A stretch of 64,000 bases of DNA from Planococcus halocryophilus (GCF_022489025.1 NZ_JAKVTG010000011.1:39625-103624); one strand, 5' to 3'; shown: positions 17,021 to 27,323, numbered from the stretch's first letter. Translations and numbers: made by a program. Notes: generated from the letters alone by a model not told the origin.

Positions 17021-17959
17021 TTAAATTTTCGGTTTGTAAAAAGAGCGATTGTCTAAAGCAAAAACACGTTCCGAAAACTCGCCTTCTTTTGTTTTTCCAA
17101 GAACACGATCCAACATCATCATCTTCGCATCGATGTTGTCAATATAATGCAACATCTCCGCTTCTTTAAGCATTGGCTTTTTCGGACTGCCCCACTCTTC
17201 TTTGCCATGATGTGAAAGGATAATATGCTGTAAGAGCATAACTTCTTCCCCTTCAATTTCTAGCTCTTCTGCAGCCTTCGCTACTTCCGTTACCATAATC
17301 GAGATATGCCCAATTAAATTACCTTCAACAGTATACGTGGTTGCGATGGGTCCAGATAGCTCGATGACTTTCCCAATATCATGTAGAATAATTCCTGCAA
17401 ATAACAAATCTTTGTTGAGCCCGGGATAGATCTCTGTTAAAGACTTTCCTAATTTCAGCATCGATACGACGTGATCTGCTAGACCTGATACGTAGTCATG
17501 ATGATTGCGTGTTGCTGCTGGGTAGGTTAAAAATTGCTGTTGGTATTTTTTTAGCATAAAACGGGTGATTCGTTGGATTTGAGGATTTTCCATCTCAAAC
17601 AAATACTTCATGACTTCTTCAAGCAACTCATCTGCTGATTTTTCAGAAGACGGCATTAAATCTGAAATCGACTGATTTTCTTCAGGTTTTGCCGGTCTAA
17701 TGCTCTTAATGCGCAATTGGTTTTTCCCGCGGTAGTTATGGATTTCTCCACCTACGCGGACAATTACTTCAGCTGCGAATATTTTTTCCTGCTCATCTTT
17801 TGTGTCCCATAATTTCGCTTCAATGTCTCCGCTCTTATCTTGTAACACAAGCGAGATAAATGGATTGCCAGTAGTCGTGACTCCTTTAACTGATTGCTTG
17901 ATCAGTAAGAATACATCGACTGTTTCCCCCACTGCATACTGTGTAATTCCTTTGGTCAT
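17021..17959 (-). CDS. yhaM: 3'-5' exoribonuclease YhaM
   Basis: RNase of 312 residues (B. subtilis YhaM 314). N-terminal OB-fold nucleic-acid-binding domain ([23 protein letters not shown]), then an HD domain with LHDIGK near 197 and the metal-binding His residues HGKEEWGSP near 254. It trims RNA 3' ends in Bacillus. The start ATG 17959 follows AAAGGAGCG and overlaps the yhaN stop (ATGA), so the two are translationally coupled; last gene of yhaO-yhaN-yhaM. Confidence 0.93.
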   Translation of the reverse strand: MTKGITQYAVGETVDVFLLIKQSVKGVTTTGNPFISLVLQDKSGDIEAKLWDTKDEQEKIFAAEVIVRVGGEIHNYRGKNQLRIKSIRPAKPEENQSISDLMPSSEKSADELLEEVMKYLFEMENPQIQRITRFMLKKYQQQFLTYPAATRNHHDYVSGLADHVVSMLKLGKSLTEIYPGLNKDLLFAGIILHDIGKVIELSGPIATTYTVEGNLIGHISIMVTEVAKAAEELEIEGEEVMLLQHIILSHHGKEEWGSPKKPMLKEAEMLHYIDNIDAKMMMLDRVLGKTKEGEFSERVFALDNRSFYKPKI

Positions 17960-20796
17960 GAATGAACGCTCCTTTCGGTATTGGCCAAATGAATGATTTG
18001 TGCAGTTGGCCAAGCCTGTTGCATATCTTCGTGGCATGTAAAGTAAATAAATTGATACTCTTCTTGCAACTCTTTAACTAAGTTTATCATTTGCTGCAAC
18101 CGACTGCGATCAAAATGGACAAAAGCATCATCCATAATAATTGGAAACGGATGACTTTCTTTCATTGATACAGCTAACGACAGTCTTAATGCCAAATAAG
18201 CTTGTTCTTTTGTTGCTTGACTCAGTTCCGCAACCGGGAAATAAGTGCCATCTTGACGCTTTGCTTCAAAATAACCCGTTCGATTCATGTCCAGTTCGTG
18301 GTAAGCACCATTCGTTAGCTTACTAAAATAACGCTGGGCATTTGCCAATACAGCAGGAAGCTTTTTCTCTTTAAGTTCGTTCATCGTTTGGTTGATCGCT
18401 TCGACTATCGCTTTGTTGACTGACCATTGTTTCGCTAAATCAACAAAACTTGCTTTTTTTTCTTCAAATTGCTGGAGCTTTTCTTCGTACGAAGTATCTG
18501 ACACTAACATTTGTGTTAGTTGCTGTTTGTCCGCTTGTTCTTTCAACAACTCATTTCGCTCCGCTTTTAATTGATTCAATTCTACTTGAATTTGTTCAAT
18601 TGCCAGCTGTGCATCTTCAGGCGCCCAGTTTGGTCGCAACTCCACGCCTCCGATTGATTGTAATTGTTCTTGGGTCAATTGGAGTGCTCGTTCCACTTCC
18701 TGTTTCTTTTCCCACTCGTCAGCTAATCGGTAAAAATCAAAAACTTCTTCCGCTTGAGCGTATGTCAATAAAGTCTGTTGTTCTTTTTCAAGTTGTTTTT
18801 GGAGTGCTAGTAACTGATCATGTTTTTCTTGCAAATTAGATCGTTCATTTCTGACTTTATGCCAGTGTTCTTGCTTTTCTTTTCGTATCGATAGTTCAGA
18901 GCGCAATGAAGCAATCAACCCTTCGGTTGCTACTTCTTTCCCACATGCTTGTTGTGCTTTGTCTACCCACTCTTGTTGCTGGGCTTTTAGTTTCTCAATC
19001 TCGCCATTAATGCGCAGTAGACGTGAAGAAGCAGCATGAACTTTGCGTAACTTTCCAAAAAGCTCCATTGCCATTGTACGACGAACAGATGGACTTAAAC
19101 CGATTTCTCGTAACAATTGCTGATAAGCTGTTTCAGTTTGAGAACTTGATTTGATAGATGCGTAACTAGCTACATTCTTTTTGCTTGCCTCGATATTGTT
19201 CATCAGTGCATCTAGCTGTAAGTCAAACTCTGCCACTTTTTTCGCAATCGTTTCGTACTCCTGTTCTTTACCTCCATATTTTTTGAGCACCTCAGAATAG
19301 TTGTCTGGCAACTCATCGGATTTTCTCGCTTTCATGAAAAGCCAGAGACCCGCACCCATTGCTGCTAGCCCAATTACTATAAGTAAAACAGTAGCTTGTA
19401 TAAAGCCATAAGCTGCAACAACTAACCCGACACCTATTAACGCAAATTTGACGAGTCGGTCTTGTTTCGTATTGTCTTTTTGAAACTTAGAAGCAGCCTT
19501 AGCTTCTGCTAACTGAGCTGAAACTATCGGCCACTCTTCTGCAGCTAGTCGTTCCTTTTCGTTTGGTTCTTGAGCTAGAAATTTTGCTAGATTTTGTTCT
19601 GCACGCGCCAAATTGCTTTTTTCTTCCTGCAAACTACGTTGATTGAAACGCTGATTTTCTTCTTCTAAATCTAACTCTTTTAATCGCTCGGCTAACTGCT
19701 CTTCTTGGCTTAAAGAAACATCTACTGCCATCGCTTGTTGTTCAGTAAGTCCAAGAAGAGATAATAGTTCTTCGCGTTCTTCAGTTAAGTCGATTGCCTC
19801 GTTTTGCTTTTGAACCAATTGAACGTTTAATTGATGCCAATCAGATTCACGATTTAACAAATTCTCAATAAACTCTATTGAATCCACTTCGTCGGGATTG
19901 TTTAAACGATTAAGCTGATTGCTTATATATTCCACGTCTGCTTTGGTTTGCGTCAGTTGATCTACTAAGCGGTCCATTTGTCTTCTGCCTTCAGCTGGAA
20001 ACTGATGGATTTCCACTCTTTCTAACTGATTGGTCAATTTCAATTTGTTCGCAAATAAAGGCGCTGCTTGTTGCCATTTCGTGATTTTTTTAAGGTCCTG
20101 TTCTTTTGCCGTTTCTTCATCTTCTATATCCTGTAGACGCTGTCCAATGGCCTGTAATCGTTCAATTGAAGGACTATAAAGTTCTGCTCGCTGTCGGTAG
20201 TCTTTTAACTCTTTTTCCATTTCCCGAAGTTCTTCAGCTAGTGCATTTATTAGCGGTTTACGGCCACTCTTTTTAAATAGCTCAGCCATTTGTTTTTCCA
20301 GCTGACTTTCTAAATGAGTCAAGGCATCAATGCCTGTCGTACCAGAAGCAAGTAATGTGCGACTGAGTTCGGTTTCACTTAATTGATCAAGTCCTTGTAA
20401 TTCATGAACCGAAAACGAAAAAACCGCTTCAAAAGAAGCGCGATCGTAATTTCGCAACACTTGCTTCAATTCAGTCTCTCCACCTCGTCGACCATCTTCA
20501 AAAAGTACCGTAACATCTCCAGCCGATTTCCCTTTGATCCGTTCAATGACCAGCTTGCCATATTGCGGATCTGTTAAGTAAAGCTGGCCACCATATTTAC
20601 CACCATTTTTCGGCTCATAGCGCAATTGTGTTTGATTACGTGCTGGAAACCCAAAAAGAACTTGAATGATAAATTGTTGAACTGTCGTTTTTCCTGCTTC
20701 ATTCGGTCCATAAAACAACACCATTTGTTGTCCTAATTCGATGGTTCTGTTTTCATGCTTGCCAAATCCATAAATCACTAATTTTTCGATTTTCAT
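17956..20796 (-). CDS. yhaN: SbcC-like AAA ATPase YhaN
   Basis: A 946-residue ATPase of the SMC/Rad50/SbcC type. Walker [10 protein letters not shown] at residues 30-38, long coiled coils on both sides of the centre (rich in Gln/Glu/Leu), two hydrophobic segments around residues 450-490 ([31 protein letters not shown]) that look membrane-spanning, ABC signature ELSQATKEQ near 855 and Walker [12 protein letters not shown] near 888. Partner of YhaO, as SbcC is of SbcD. The membrane hairpin in the coiled coil sets it apart from classical SbcC. Role in DNA repair or processing is inferred. Confidence 0.9.
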   Translation of the reverse strand: MKIEKLVIYGFGKHENRTIELGQQMVLFYGPNEAGKTTVQQFIIQVLFGFPARNQTQLRYEPKNGGKYGGQLYLTDPQYGKLVIERIKGKSAGDVTVLFEDGRRGGETELKQVLRNYDRASFEAVFSFSVHELQGLDQLSETELSRTLLASGTTGIDALTHLESQLEKQMAELFKKSGRKPLINALAEELREMEKELKDYRQRAELYSPSIERLQAIGQRLQDIEDEETAKEQDLKKITKWQQAAPLFANKLKLTNQLERVEIHQFPAEGRRQMDRLVDQLTQTKADVEYISNQLNRLNNPDEVDSIEFIENLLNRESDWHQLNVQLVQKQNEAIDLTEEREELLSLLGLTEQQAMAVDVSLSQEEQLAERLKELDLEEENQRFNQRSLQEEKSNLARAEQNLAKFLAQEPNEKERLAAEEWPIVSAQLAEAKAASKFQKDNTKQDRLVKFALIGVGLVVAAYGFIQATVLLIVIGLAAMGAGLWLFMKARKSDELPDNYSEVLKKYGGKEQEYETIAKKVAEFDLQLDALMNNIEASKKNVASYASIKSSSQTETAYQQLLREIGLSPSVRRTMAMELFGKLRKVHAASSRLLRINGEIEKLKAQQQEWVDKAQQACGKEVATEGLIASLRSELSIRKEKQEHWHKVRNERSNLQEKHDQLLALQKQLEKEQQTLLTYAQAEEVFDFYRLADEWEKKQEVERALQLTQEQLQSIGGVELRPNWAPEDAQLAIEQIQVELNQLKAERNELLKEQADKQQLTQMLVSDTSYEEKLQQFEEKKASFVDLAKQWSVNKAIVEAINQTMNELKEKKLPAVLANAQRYFSKLTNGAYHELDMNRTGYFEAKRQDGTYFPVAELSQATKEQAYLALRLSLAVSMKESHPFPIIMDDAFVHFDRSRLQQMINLVKELQEEYQFIYFTCHEDMQQAWPTAQIIHLANTERSVHS

Positions 20797-20800
20797 GTCG

Positions 20801-22018
20801 TCACTCTCCCACCTGCATCGTACGCCGAATTTTTTGGACGGCTGCTAGTTGAAGCTCTCTAATGGTTTGTTTTTCTACTGGCTCTAAAAAACGACTGCTT
20901 TTCGGATGTCGATACAAATCCTGTAGCACCACTTTCCAATCGTCCGTTTCCCAGCTTGCCATTGTATCGATTAATGTTGCACCTAACGGAGAAAGTTCAG
21001 CATCTTCATCTGTTTGCTGCAAATGTATCGCTTGAATCCAAACAAAACAATCTAATTCCTCCACCGATTCTCTTAGCATCTCTAGTAATTCACTCTCTGG
21101 AACTTCAGCAAGTAAACCGAAACTATCTTGATCCAATTCTGTAAGTACCAATTCAATAATAGCTGTTCCTACTGTTTCACTAAAAAGACTTAGTTGTTTT
21201 TGGCACAGCTCAATTACTTCGTTCATATGAAAAATGCCTTTACCAGAGACCACTACTTGGTCGAATTGAACAACAGACGTTGGAATAAATTCTAATTGTG
21301 TCGTTACTTTTGATAACGTCACTTCATAAAAGCCTTTTTCACCTGATTCTTTCAGGTGTCGACCTTGAATATTTCCGGGGTACACCATCGCAGGCTCAAG
21401 GTAGAGCTCTTGGCGCTTGTGGATATGCCCTAACGCCCAATAATCATATTGCTTACTGAGTAGCTGTTCTTTTTTAAAAGGCGCATACACAGCGTGTGTA
21501 GCGTCTCCTTCAAGACTGCCGTGAAGAAGACCAATATGATAGCTGTCTAAACTTTGTGCCACTGGGTAATGCTCAACCATGGATTCACTCACGTGACGCT
21601 TGCCATAGCTAAAACCTGTAAAGATGACAGGGCCAGCAGCTGTATTTAGCGTGAACTGTGAAACCGTTTCATCAAACACATATACATTCTGTGGAAGTTC
21701 AAAACGTGTCCACTTACCACTCAAGTGATCGTGATTGCCAAAGCATATAACAACGGGAATGTTTTTCTCGGAGAGTTGTTGCATCCCTTTTTGAAAACGC
21801 GCTTGTGCCCGAATATTTCGATCTTCCCCGTCATAAATATCGCCCACAATACACACAAAATCTGGATGGGTTTTTAACGCATATTGAATCAGTCGATCAA
21901 ATGCTGCTAATGTGCTATCTTTTAATTGTTTCCACTGCTCTTTTTGCAAATCCTTCATGCCGATAAAAGGGCTTCCTAAATGCAAATCTGCTGTGTGGAT
22001 AAATCGAATCGACTCCAT
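20801..22018 (-). CDS. yhaO: SbcD-like metallophosphoesterase YhaO
   Basis: Predicted DNA nuclease subunit of 405 residues. The five metallophosphoesterase motifs are in order: HTADLHLGS (8-16), GDIYDGEDR (about 58-66), FGNHDHLS (about 95-102), LLHGSLEG and GHIHKRQ. ATG 22018 follows AAAAGGGGATT. First gene of the yhaO-yhaN-yhaM operon; yhaN starts four bases after its stop. By analogy with Mre11/SbcD it would cut DNA ends held by the YhaN ATPase; the physiological substrate has not been shown by anything in this sequence. Confidence 0.92.
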   Translation of the reverse strand: MESIRFIHTADLHLGSPFIGMKDLQKEQWKQLKDSTLAAFDRLIQYALKTHPDFVCIVGDIYDGEDRNIRAQARFQKGMQQLSEKNIPVVICFGNHDHLSGKWTRFELPQNVYVFDETVSQFTLNTAAGPVIFTGFSYGKRHVSESMVEHYPVAQSLDSYHIGLLHGSLEGDATHAVYAPFKKEQLLSKQYDYWALGHIHKRQELYLEPAMVYPGNIQGRHLKESGEKGFYEVTLSKVTTQLEFIPTSVVQFDQVVVSGKGIFHMNEVIELCQKQLSLFSETVGTAIIELVLTELDQDSFGLLAEVPESELLEMLRESVEELDCFVWIQAIHLQQTDEDAELSPLGATLIDTMASWETDDWKVVLQDLYRHPKSSRFLEPVEKQTIRELQLAAVQKIRRTMQVGE

Positions 22019-22077
22019 GAATAATCCCCTTTTAGCTACCGAATATTTGTTCTTATTTTACCATGACAGCGTCATTT

Positions 22078-22112
22078 TAAAAACTGTTTGCAGAAAGTTT
22101 CCCGCAAACAGT
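22078..22112 (-). terminator. Intrinsic terminator after yhaP
   Basis: Nine-bp stem GACTGTTTGC/GCAAACAGT with a 12-base loop and TTTTTAAAA on the minus strand; separates yhaQP from yhaONM. Confidence 0.8.
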
Positions 22113-22135
22113 CGAATAGCCCAAATCAATATTTT

Positions 22136-23386
22136 TTATTTTTTATTGCCTAAATGAATGGCTTTGCGAATATCTTTTAATGATTGTGAAGAGCCGTACA
22201 TTAATACGCCTCCGCGGTATACGCGTGCGCCAAACCAACCGAGAATGCCGATGGTCAAAAGCATAATTCCAATTGATAATAACGGCTCCCATATCGGTAA
22301 ATCGAGCATACCTACGCGCAAGAACATAACCAACGGGGCAAAAAAAGGAATATAAGAAGAAATAGTAACATAACTAGCTTCAGGCACTGAAATTCCAGAG
22401 AAAGCAATCAATGACCCGATAATGATCAAAATCATCATGGGCAACATGAGCTGCTGTACGTCCTCTGTTCGGCTAACCAACGACCCAAGTAACGCCGCGA
22501 GTACCGCATAGAGGAAATATCCGAGTAGGAAAAAGAGTATGGCAAACAAGAATGTACTGATTTTCACTTCTGAAAAACCCATGACACTAAATACGCCTTC
22601 GGTTAAATCTGTACCAGCTGTTTGGATGGCAAAATAACCGGCTAATCCAAAAATCATCATTTGCAAAATACCAAGACTGCCAATACCAGCAATTTTTGCA
22701 AACATATGCTTAACAGGTGAGACACTGGAGATTAAAATTTCCATGACACGCGATGATTTTTCCGTTGCGACTTCCATCGCAATCATATTTGGATAATAAA
22801 TAACTGCGACATAAATCAACATAATCAGTACATAAACGAGACCTCTTGCCTGACTCAACTCTTCTTGTGATTTAGAAGATTCAGATACCGCTTGTCTTTC
22901 AAATTCAACGGGCATGAATAATTGCCCTACCTGGCTGTCATTTAGCCCGAGTGATTCGGCAGTAATAGTTGTATGTATTGCTTGGACTGCATTTTCAATT
23001 TCAGCCCCTCCGCCCATTTCATTTGCAGATTCAGATACATAACGAGCACTCAATTGCCCATCTAGCATTAACACTAAATAATCATCAATGGTACCTTCCG
23101 TAATACTTTTTTGCAATTCTGCTTCTGTTAAGTACGTCGGCACAGCTTCAATTTCACTATTCATCAATACCAATTGTGCTTGAAAATTTTCCAGAAGTGC
23201 TGGATTTTCACTAACTACATGCAAGGTGTTTTCTTCATTCTCGTCTCCATTAAAAATGGCGATAATATTCGATACATTGGCTAACAAGAAAAAAGCCGCA
23301 ACAACGACACCCGTTGTGATAAGAAACGATTTTGTTCTGGCTTTTGTTATAAATGCTTGCTTAAAAATAATCCAAAAACTATGCAT
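22136..23386 (-). CDS. yhaP: ABC-2 type permease YhaP (NatB-like)
   Basis: Membrane subunit of an ABC exporter, 416 residues. One N-terminal helix, a large extracytoplasmic domain (about 45-185), then a cluster of about six C-terminal helices: the NatB/ABC-2 layout. ATG 23386 lies inside the yhaQ gene (8-base overlap) with GAAGGTGG as ribosome site. In B. subtilis NatAB exports Na+; the YhaQP relative has no firmly known substrate. Ends in LGNKK, followed by a terminator. Confidence 0.87.
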   Translation of the reverse strand: MHSFWIIFKQAFITKARTKSFLITTGVVVAAFFLLANVSNIIAIFNGDENEENTLHVVSENPALLENFQAQLVLMNSEIEAVPTYLTEAELQKSITEGTIDDYLVLMLDGQLSARYVSESANEMGGGAEIENAVQAIHTTITAESLGLNDSQVGQLFMPVEFERQAVSESSKSQEELSQARGLVYVLIMLIYVAVIYYPNMIAMEVATEKSSRVMEILISSVSPVKHMFAKIAGIGSLGILQMMIFGLAGYFAIQTAGTDLTEGVFSVMGFSEVKISTFLFAILFFLLGYFLYAVLAALLGSLVSRTEDVQQLMLPMMILIIIGSLIAFSGISVPEASYVTISSYIPFFAPLVMFLRVGMLDLPIWEPLLSIGIMLLTIGILGWFGARVYRGGVLMYGSSQSLKDIRKAIHLGNKK

Positions 23387-24278
23387 GCGATTTTCCCACC
23401 TTCGCGATAAAGATTTCTTCTAAAGAAGGTTCTTCTACTGCAAAGTGACGAAGTGTGCCGAGTTTCATCGCTTCAGCCAACAAAATCTGCGCAACCTTTT
23501 CATCAGTAATTTGAAAAACAGCCCCATCTTTTGTTTTTGTAAAATTGTCGACTCCTGCTATTTTACATAAATGACTAAGATCCGCATCCATATTTAATCG
23601 AACATTTTGTTTACCAAATGATCGTTTCACGCTTTTAATCGATCCACCAACCACTATTTTTCCTCGATCTAAAATGCTCATATCATCACATAATTCCTCG
23701 ACATGGTCCATGCGATGACTAGAAAACACAATCGTGGCTCCTTGTTTTTGAAAGTCTAGTATGGCTTTTTTTAACATTTCGACGTTTACTGGATCTAGTC
23801 CTGAAAACGGTTCATCTAGTATTAATAGCGATGGTTTATGTAGGAGTGATGCAATCAATTGGATCTTTTGTTGATTGCCTTTTGATAATTCTTCTACTTT
23901 TTTCTGACCATAATGTGGCACTTCAAAACGCTCTAACCAAGCAGCTGTTTCACGCCTTGCATCTCCTTTAGACATATTGCGTAATTGTGCCAAGTAAACC
24001 AATTGCTCTTCTACTTTCATTTTCGGGTAAAGTCCTCGTTCTTCTGGCAAATAGCCAATTTCTGGACTACTCGCATATGTAATGGGTTTTCCTTTCCAAC
24101 GGACTGACCCTTCTGTCGGATCTAACAAACCTAAAATCATTCGGAATGTCGTCGTCTTCCCAGCTCCGTTCGCTCCAAGAAACCCGTGCATTCCCCCTTC
24201 TTCTATCGACAGCGAAAGATTGTCTACTGCTGTAAAATCTCCAAACTTTTTTGTTACTTGGTCAACATGCAAAGCCAT
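23379..24278 (-). CDS. yhaQ: ABC transporter ATPase YhaQ (NatA-like)
   Basis: ATPase of 299 residues. Walker A GANGAGKTT (about 36-44), signature LSKGNQQK near 130, Walker B LILDEPFSGLDPV near 150, switch His SSHRMD, and a C-terminal domain of about 80 residues typical of DrrA/NatA-type ATPases (VEEPSLEEIFI). ATG 24278 follows AAAGGGGCG. First gene of yhaQ-yhaP, divergent from yhzD. Confidence 0.9.
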   Translation of the reverse strand: MALHVDQVTKKFGDFTAVDNLSLSIEEGGMHGFLGANGAGKTTTFRMILGLLDPTEGSVRWKGKPITYASSPEIGYLPEERGLYPKMKVEEQLVYLAQLRNMSKGDARRETAAWLERFEVPHYGQKKVEELSKGNQQKIQLIASLLHKPSLLILDEPFSGLDPVNVEMLKKAILDFQKQGATIVFSSHRMDHVEELCDDMSILDRGKIVVGGSIKSVKRSFGKQNVRLNMDADLSHLCKIAGVDNFTKTKDGAVFQITDEKVAQILLAEAMKLGTLRHFAVEEPSLEEIFIAKVGKSHA

Positions 24279-24405
24279 TCTTATTCGCCCCTTTCTTTCT
24301 ACTTACTACGAAACAGCTGCCTAAATGTTTCAATAATTACAGGACTTTTTAAAAGAAACCCTTTATACTTGAAATGAATATCCATTCAGAAAGGATTGAT
24401 TTGAA

Positions 24406-24591
24406 TTGAGAACTTACAAACTGACTGTATTCGAAAAAACAGGCAAACAGCTATTAGACGAAACATTTACTGCTGAAAACGATGAAGAAGCACGCGGTAA
24501 AGGACAGGCGATGCTAGAAGAAAAAGAGATGATTCAACTCACTCACCGTTTAGCATCACCTGCTGGCAAACTCCTTCTTTTCCATTCATGA
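24406..24591 (+). CDS. yhzD: YhzD-like small protein
   Basis: A 61-residue soluble protein: LTVFEKTGKQLLDETF at the N-terminus, an acidic middle, and a conserved-looking end THRLASPAGKLLLFHS. Length and ending fit the YhzD family, which lies at this place in B. subtilis. The start is TTG 24406 behind AAAGGATT. Function unknown. Ends with a strong terminator. Confidence 0.8.
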   Translation: MRTYKLTVFEKTGKQLLDETFTAENDEEARGKGQAMLEEKEMIQLTHRLASPAGKLLLFHS

Positions 24592-24598
24592 GCATGAG

Positions 24599-24633
24599 AA
24601 AAGCATGGCGGAATTTTTCCGCCATGCTTTTTA
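24599..24633. terminator. Bidirectional terminator between yhzD and yhaR
   Basis: Perfect 13-bp stem AAGCATGGCGGAA with a short T loop; T runs on both strands. It overlaps the yhaR stop. Confidence 0.88.
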
Positions 24634-25410
24634 TTGACCTGTAAAGTGAGGCTTTCTTTTTTCGACAAAAGCTTGAATGCCTTCTAAATGGTCCGATGAT
24701 TTTCGCATTGTAGACTGTGCGGCGGCTTCCATTTCTAATACTTTCACCAATTCATCAACTTTTGTTTGATGAAGAATGTGTTTCGTTGCTAATTTGGCTT
24801 TAATTGGAGATGCAATTGCGACTGCAGCGTAAATTTCAGCATGCTCAAGTCCACGTCCTTCTGCTGTCACTTCCTCGATCAAGCCTTTTGAAAGTGCATC
24901 GTGCGCTTTTAAGGTTTGACCAGCCCAAATGATTTGTTTCGCTTTTGGTACCCCGATACGTTCTTTCATAAAGAAATGTCCTCCGCCATCTGGTACTAAA
25001 CCAATGCCGATAAAATTCATCGCTAATTTGCTATTTTCCTCTGCAATGACATGATCACAAGCTAACGCCATGCTAAAAGCAAGTCCTGCTGAAGCGCCAT
25101 GAATGACAGCAATCGTAATTTGAGGCAATGTGTACAACGCTTTTGCCAAACGACTAACATCCTTCATCACCACATCAATATCCATTGGATTATCCGGATT
25201 CATCATTTCTTTAATGTCTCCACCAGCTGAAAATGCTCTTCCTTCGCCTCGAATGATTAGCACTTGCACAGTACTATCTTGCTGGAGTGATTCAAAGCAA
25301 TCCGCCAGCTCTTTCATCATTTTACCGTTCATGGCGTTCATTGAGTTTGGACGATTCAAAACTAATTGACCGATTCGCCCACGTTTTGTTAATTCGATAG
25401 TTTCAAACAT
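24631..25410 (-). CDS. yhaR: Enoyl-CoA hydratase/isomerase family protein YhaR
   Basis: Crotonase-fold protein of 259 residues. Oxyanion-hole segments GEGRAFSAGGDIKEM (about 62-76) and HGASAGLAFSMALACDHV (about 103-120) are present, as is the C-terminal AFVEKRKPHF. The second segment has GAS-AGL and the later part NFIGIGLVPDGGG, as in 2-(1,2-epoxy-1,2-dihydrophenyl)acetyl-CoA isomerase-like members. ATG 25410 follows AAGGGGTGTC, which lies inside the 3' arm of the preceding hairpin. The substrate is not determinable. Confidence 0.88.
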   Translation of the reverse strand: MFETIELTKRGRIGQLVLNRPNSMNAMNGKMMKELADCFESLQQDSTVQVLIIRGEGRAFSAGGDIKEMMNPDNPMDIDVVMKDVSRLAKALYTLPQITIAVIHGASAGLAFSMALACDHVIAEENSKLAMNFIGIGLVPDGGGHFFMKERIGVPKAKQIIWAGQTLKAHDALSKGLIEEVTAEGRGLEHAEIYAAVAIASPIKAKLATKHILHQTKVDELVKVLEMEAAAQSTMRKSSDHLEGIQAFVEKRKPHFTGQ

Positions 25411-25471
25411 AAAAAGAGACACCCCTTCGTAAAGATGAATTGTCATTCACCTTTACGTATTCGGTGTCTCT
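25411..25471 (-). terminator. Hairpin after yheA that contains the yhaR ribosome site
   Basis: Imperfect 25-bp stem (25415-25439 with 25446-25471) followed on the minus strand by TTTTT and then, at once, the yhaR ATG. It looks like the yheA terminator, but its 3' arm holds AAGGGGTG, the only ribosome site of yhaR. Folding would both end transcription and hide the site. Confidence 0.7.
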
Positions 25472-25498
25472 CTTCACTATTCCTTTATTTTTGTAAAA

Positions 25499-25846
25499 TT
25501 ACATGCTTTCGTATAAAGATTGTACAGGCTTGATCAAGACACGGTTAACTTCTTCGATCATTTGGCTTAAGCCCATTTCAGCTTCTAGCATAGCAAGAAT
25601 TTTTTCGTTTTGTTGAGCTTCTTGTGCTGTGCTTTGTGCGTTCATCATTTCTTCTTCAGTGATTTCTTCACCTTGTGTTTGTTTTTGTTGAAGCGAAATT
25701 TGCAAATCGCGGAAAGTCTTGAACAATTCATTTGCTTGTTGGTCAGCAGTTACTAGTGCAACAGCTTCCTCTAATTTTTTGAATTCATCTGTTGAACGGA
25801 ATGTACTTTCTAATTTGTTAATGTCGTCATAAATGTTTACTGTCAT
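25499..25846 (-). CDS. yheA: YlbF/YmcA-family protein YheA
   Basis: All-helical cytoplasmic protein of 115 residues (UPF0342; B. subtilis YheA 117). Gln- and Glu-rich helices: DINKLESTFRSTDEFKKLEE, LFKTFRDLQISLQQKQTQGE, LAMLEAEMGLSQMIEEVNRV. Related to the YlbF and YmcA subunits of the RNase Y-specificity complex, though YheA itself has no firm role. Two ATGs compete (25852 and 25846); I prefer 25846 for its spacing from GAGGAG. Lies 15-21 bases after yheB and is likely cotranscribed. Confidence 0.88.
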   Translation of the reverse strand: MTVNIYDDINKLESTFRSTDEFKKLEEAVALVTADQQANELFKTFRDLQISLQQKQTQGEEITEEEMMNAQSTAQEAQQNEKILAMLEAEMGLSQMIEEVNRVLIKPVQSLYESM

Positions 25847-25867
25847 GTTCATCCATCTCCTCTAATT

Positions 25868-27019
25868 TTAGTTTAGTATCATGACGAAAATTCCTTGGAA
25901 GACGCCAATAAAGCCTCCGAGAAATGCGCCCAATACGGTAATCATTTTAAATTCTCTCCGTGAAATCCCAAGCACCAATTCTTCTAGACGGCTGAGTGGC
26001 AGAGAATCGACTTGCTGTTTTACCATACCTTCCATATCAATTTTCAATATGGTTTCTTCCAGTTTATGCTCTCCTTGCTCGAAGACAAAGTCCGTCACAA
26101 GTGGCGTAATATTGACACTTGTCCATTCTAACCCTCCAGGCCAAGTCTCTGCAAGTGTTGTGTTTAAACGTGTAGAAATCGCTGCTTTTTCACGAACATA
26201 TTGTTTTACTGACCCCATTGCTGTCTCAAAATCAAACTCTTTTAACAGCTCATCGACTCTTCGGTCTTGAACTTTATCCCATTCGCTATAAGCTAAAGTT
26301 CCAACAAGTTCAAAGGTTTTTGGAGAGTTAAGAAACTTAATAATTTCGGGTTGAATACGGTCGACCAATGGTTTGGATTCGCCGAGCAAGGAATGCAGCA
26401 TATGGCCAAAACGACCACGCGACTCTAAAAACTCATCCAATAACGACTTGATGGTTTGTCTACCATGTGCTGATTCAAAATAGTCGATTCCTTGATCTAG
26501 CGCATATTGAACCCCTTCAAATAATTTCGTCTCCACTTCAGCTTTCCAATTGTCGGGCATCAATTCACGAATCGTTTTCCCTGCAATATAATGTTGCAAA
26601 GCTTCTTTTTGAAGTTCAACCAGTTCATCCAGCTTCGCTTCAATTTTCGCATCCATTCCTGTTTGACCAGCTGCTTGCAGCCAATCATTAAATGTTTTAG
26701 GTGAATCAAACAAATGCTTATTTAACTGACGGTTCATCCATTTTTCGGATTTTGTCCGCATTTCCTGATTAAAAAACCTTTTCTTAAATGTGTCGGGTGT
26801 TAATAAATGCTCGACAACCGTCCTACCAAGTTGACGGGATAATTCATCACGCCGCTTGGGTATGAGTCCGGGCGTCAATGGCACTCGCCATTTACCAATA
26901 TATTTAGGCTCATAAGGCCAAAAGAGCATTTTAATCGCTAAGTGATTGGTCACTCCACCAATTAACGCCCCAACAATTGCCATAAAAACTAACGTCACTA
27001 TTATATTCACTTTTGTCAC
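25868..27019 (-). CDS. yheB: DUF445 membrane protein YheB
   Basis: A 383-residue protein with hydrophobic segments at both ends (about 7-30 and 355-382) and a long helical cytosolic middle. DUF445 hallmarks: GALIGGVTNHLAIKMLF and PGLIPKRRDELSRQLG near the N-terminus, EFKMITVLGAFLGGFIGVFQ at the C-terminus. The start is uncertain (GTG at 27019 or 27010, both with weak ribosome sites). Linked to spore or envelope functions in Bacillus by location only. Divergent from yheE; followed by yheA. Confidence 0.87.
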   Translation of the reverse strand: MTKVNIIVTLVFMAIVGALIGGVTNHLAIKMLFWPYEPKYIGKWRVPLTPGLIPKRRDELSRQLGRTVVEHLLTPDTFKKRFFNQEMRTKSEKWMNRQLNKHLFDSPKTFNDWLQAAGQTGMDAKIEAKLDELVELQKEALQHYIAGKTIRELMPDNWKAEVETKLFEGVQYALDQGIDYFESAHGRQTIKSLLDEFLESRGRFGHMLHSLLGESKPLVDRIQPEIIKFLNSPKTFELVGTLAYSEWDKVQDRRVDELLKEFDFETAMGSVKQYVREKAAISTRLNTTLAETWPGGLEWTSVNITPLVTDFVFEQGEHKLEETILKIDMEGMVKQQVDSLPLSRLEELVLGISRREFKMITVLGAFLGGFIGVFQGIFVMILN

Positions 27020-27092
27020 TCTTTTCTTTTTCTGCTTTGTGTATTCCTTGTATTCCCCTATAATGAAAAGAAGAACGCAAAGGAGGATTTAC

Positions 27093-27296
27093 ATGCTTCA
27101 GCATTTTAAATTTAAGCCAATGTTTGAAAACAATCAATTACCAGGGTGGGACATTTCCTTCTTTTATAAAAACGAACGCATAACTGGAGAATACCATCCC
27201 GATGGCAGCATCGTTTGGAAGTCAAAGACTCCTCAAGATGAGGAAACCATTAAAACAATGATTCACGAGCTGATGCTCTATCATGTATACGATTAA
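27093..27296 (+). CDS. yheE: YheE-like small protein
   Basis: A 67-residue protein from ATG 27093 behind AAAGGAGGATT. Sequence begins MLQHFKFKPMFENNQLPGW and carries ITGEYHPDGSIVW and a His/Tyr-rich end ELMLYHVYD. Length and position, divergent from yheB, fit B. subtilis YheE (DUF5342). No membrane segment. Function unknown. Confidence 0.8.
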   Translation: MLQHFKFKPMFENNQLPGWDISFFYKNERITGEYHPDGSIVWKSKTPQDEETIKTMIHELMLYHVYD

Positions 27297-27323
27297 GGCG
27301 CTGGAATGTTCCAGCGTTTTTTT
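27297..27323 (+). terminator. Intrinsic terminator after yheE
   Basis: CGCTGGA-ATGT-TCCAGCG hairpin followed by TTTTTTT. Confidence 0.9.
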
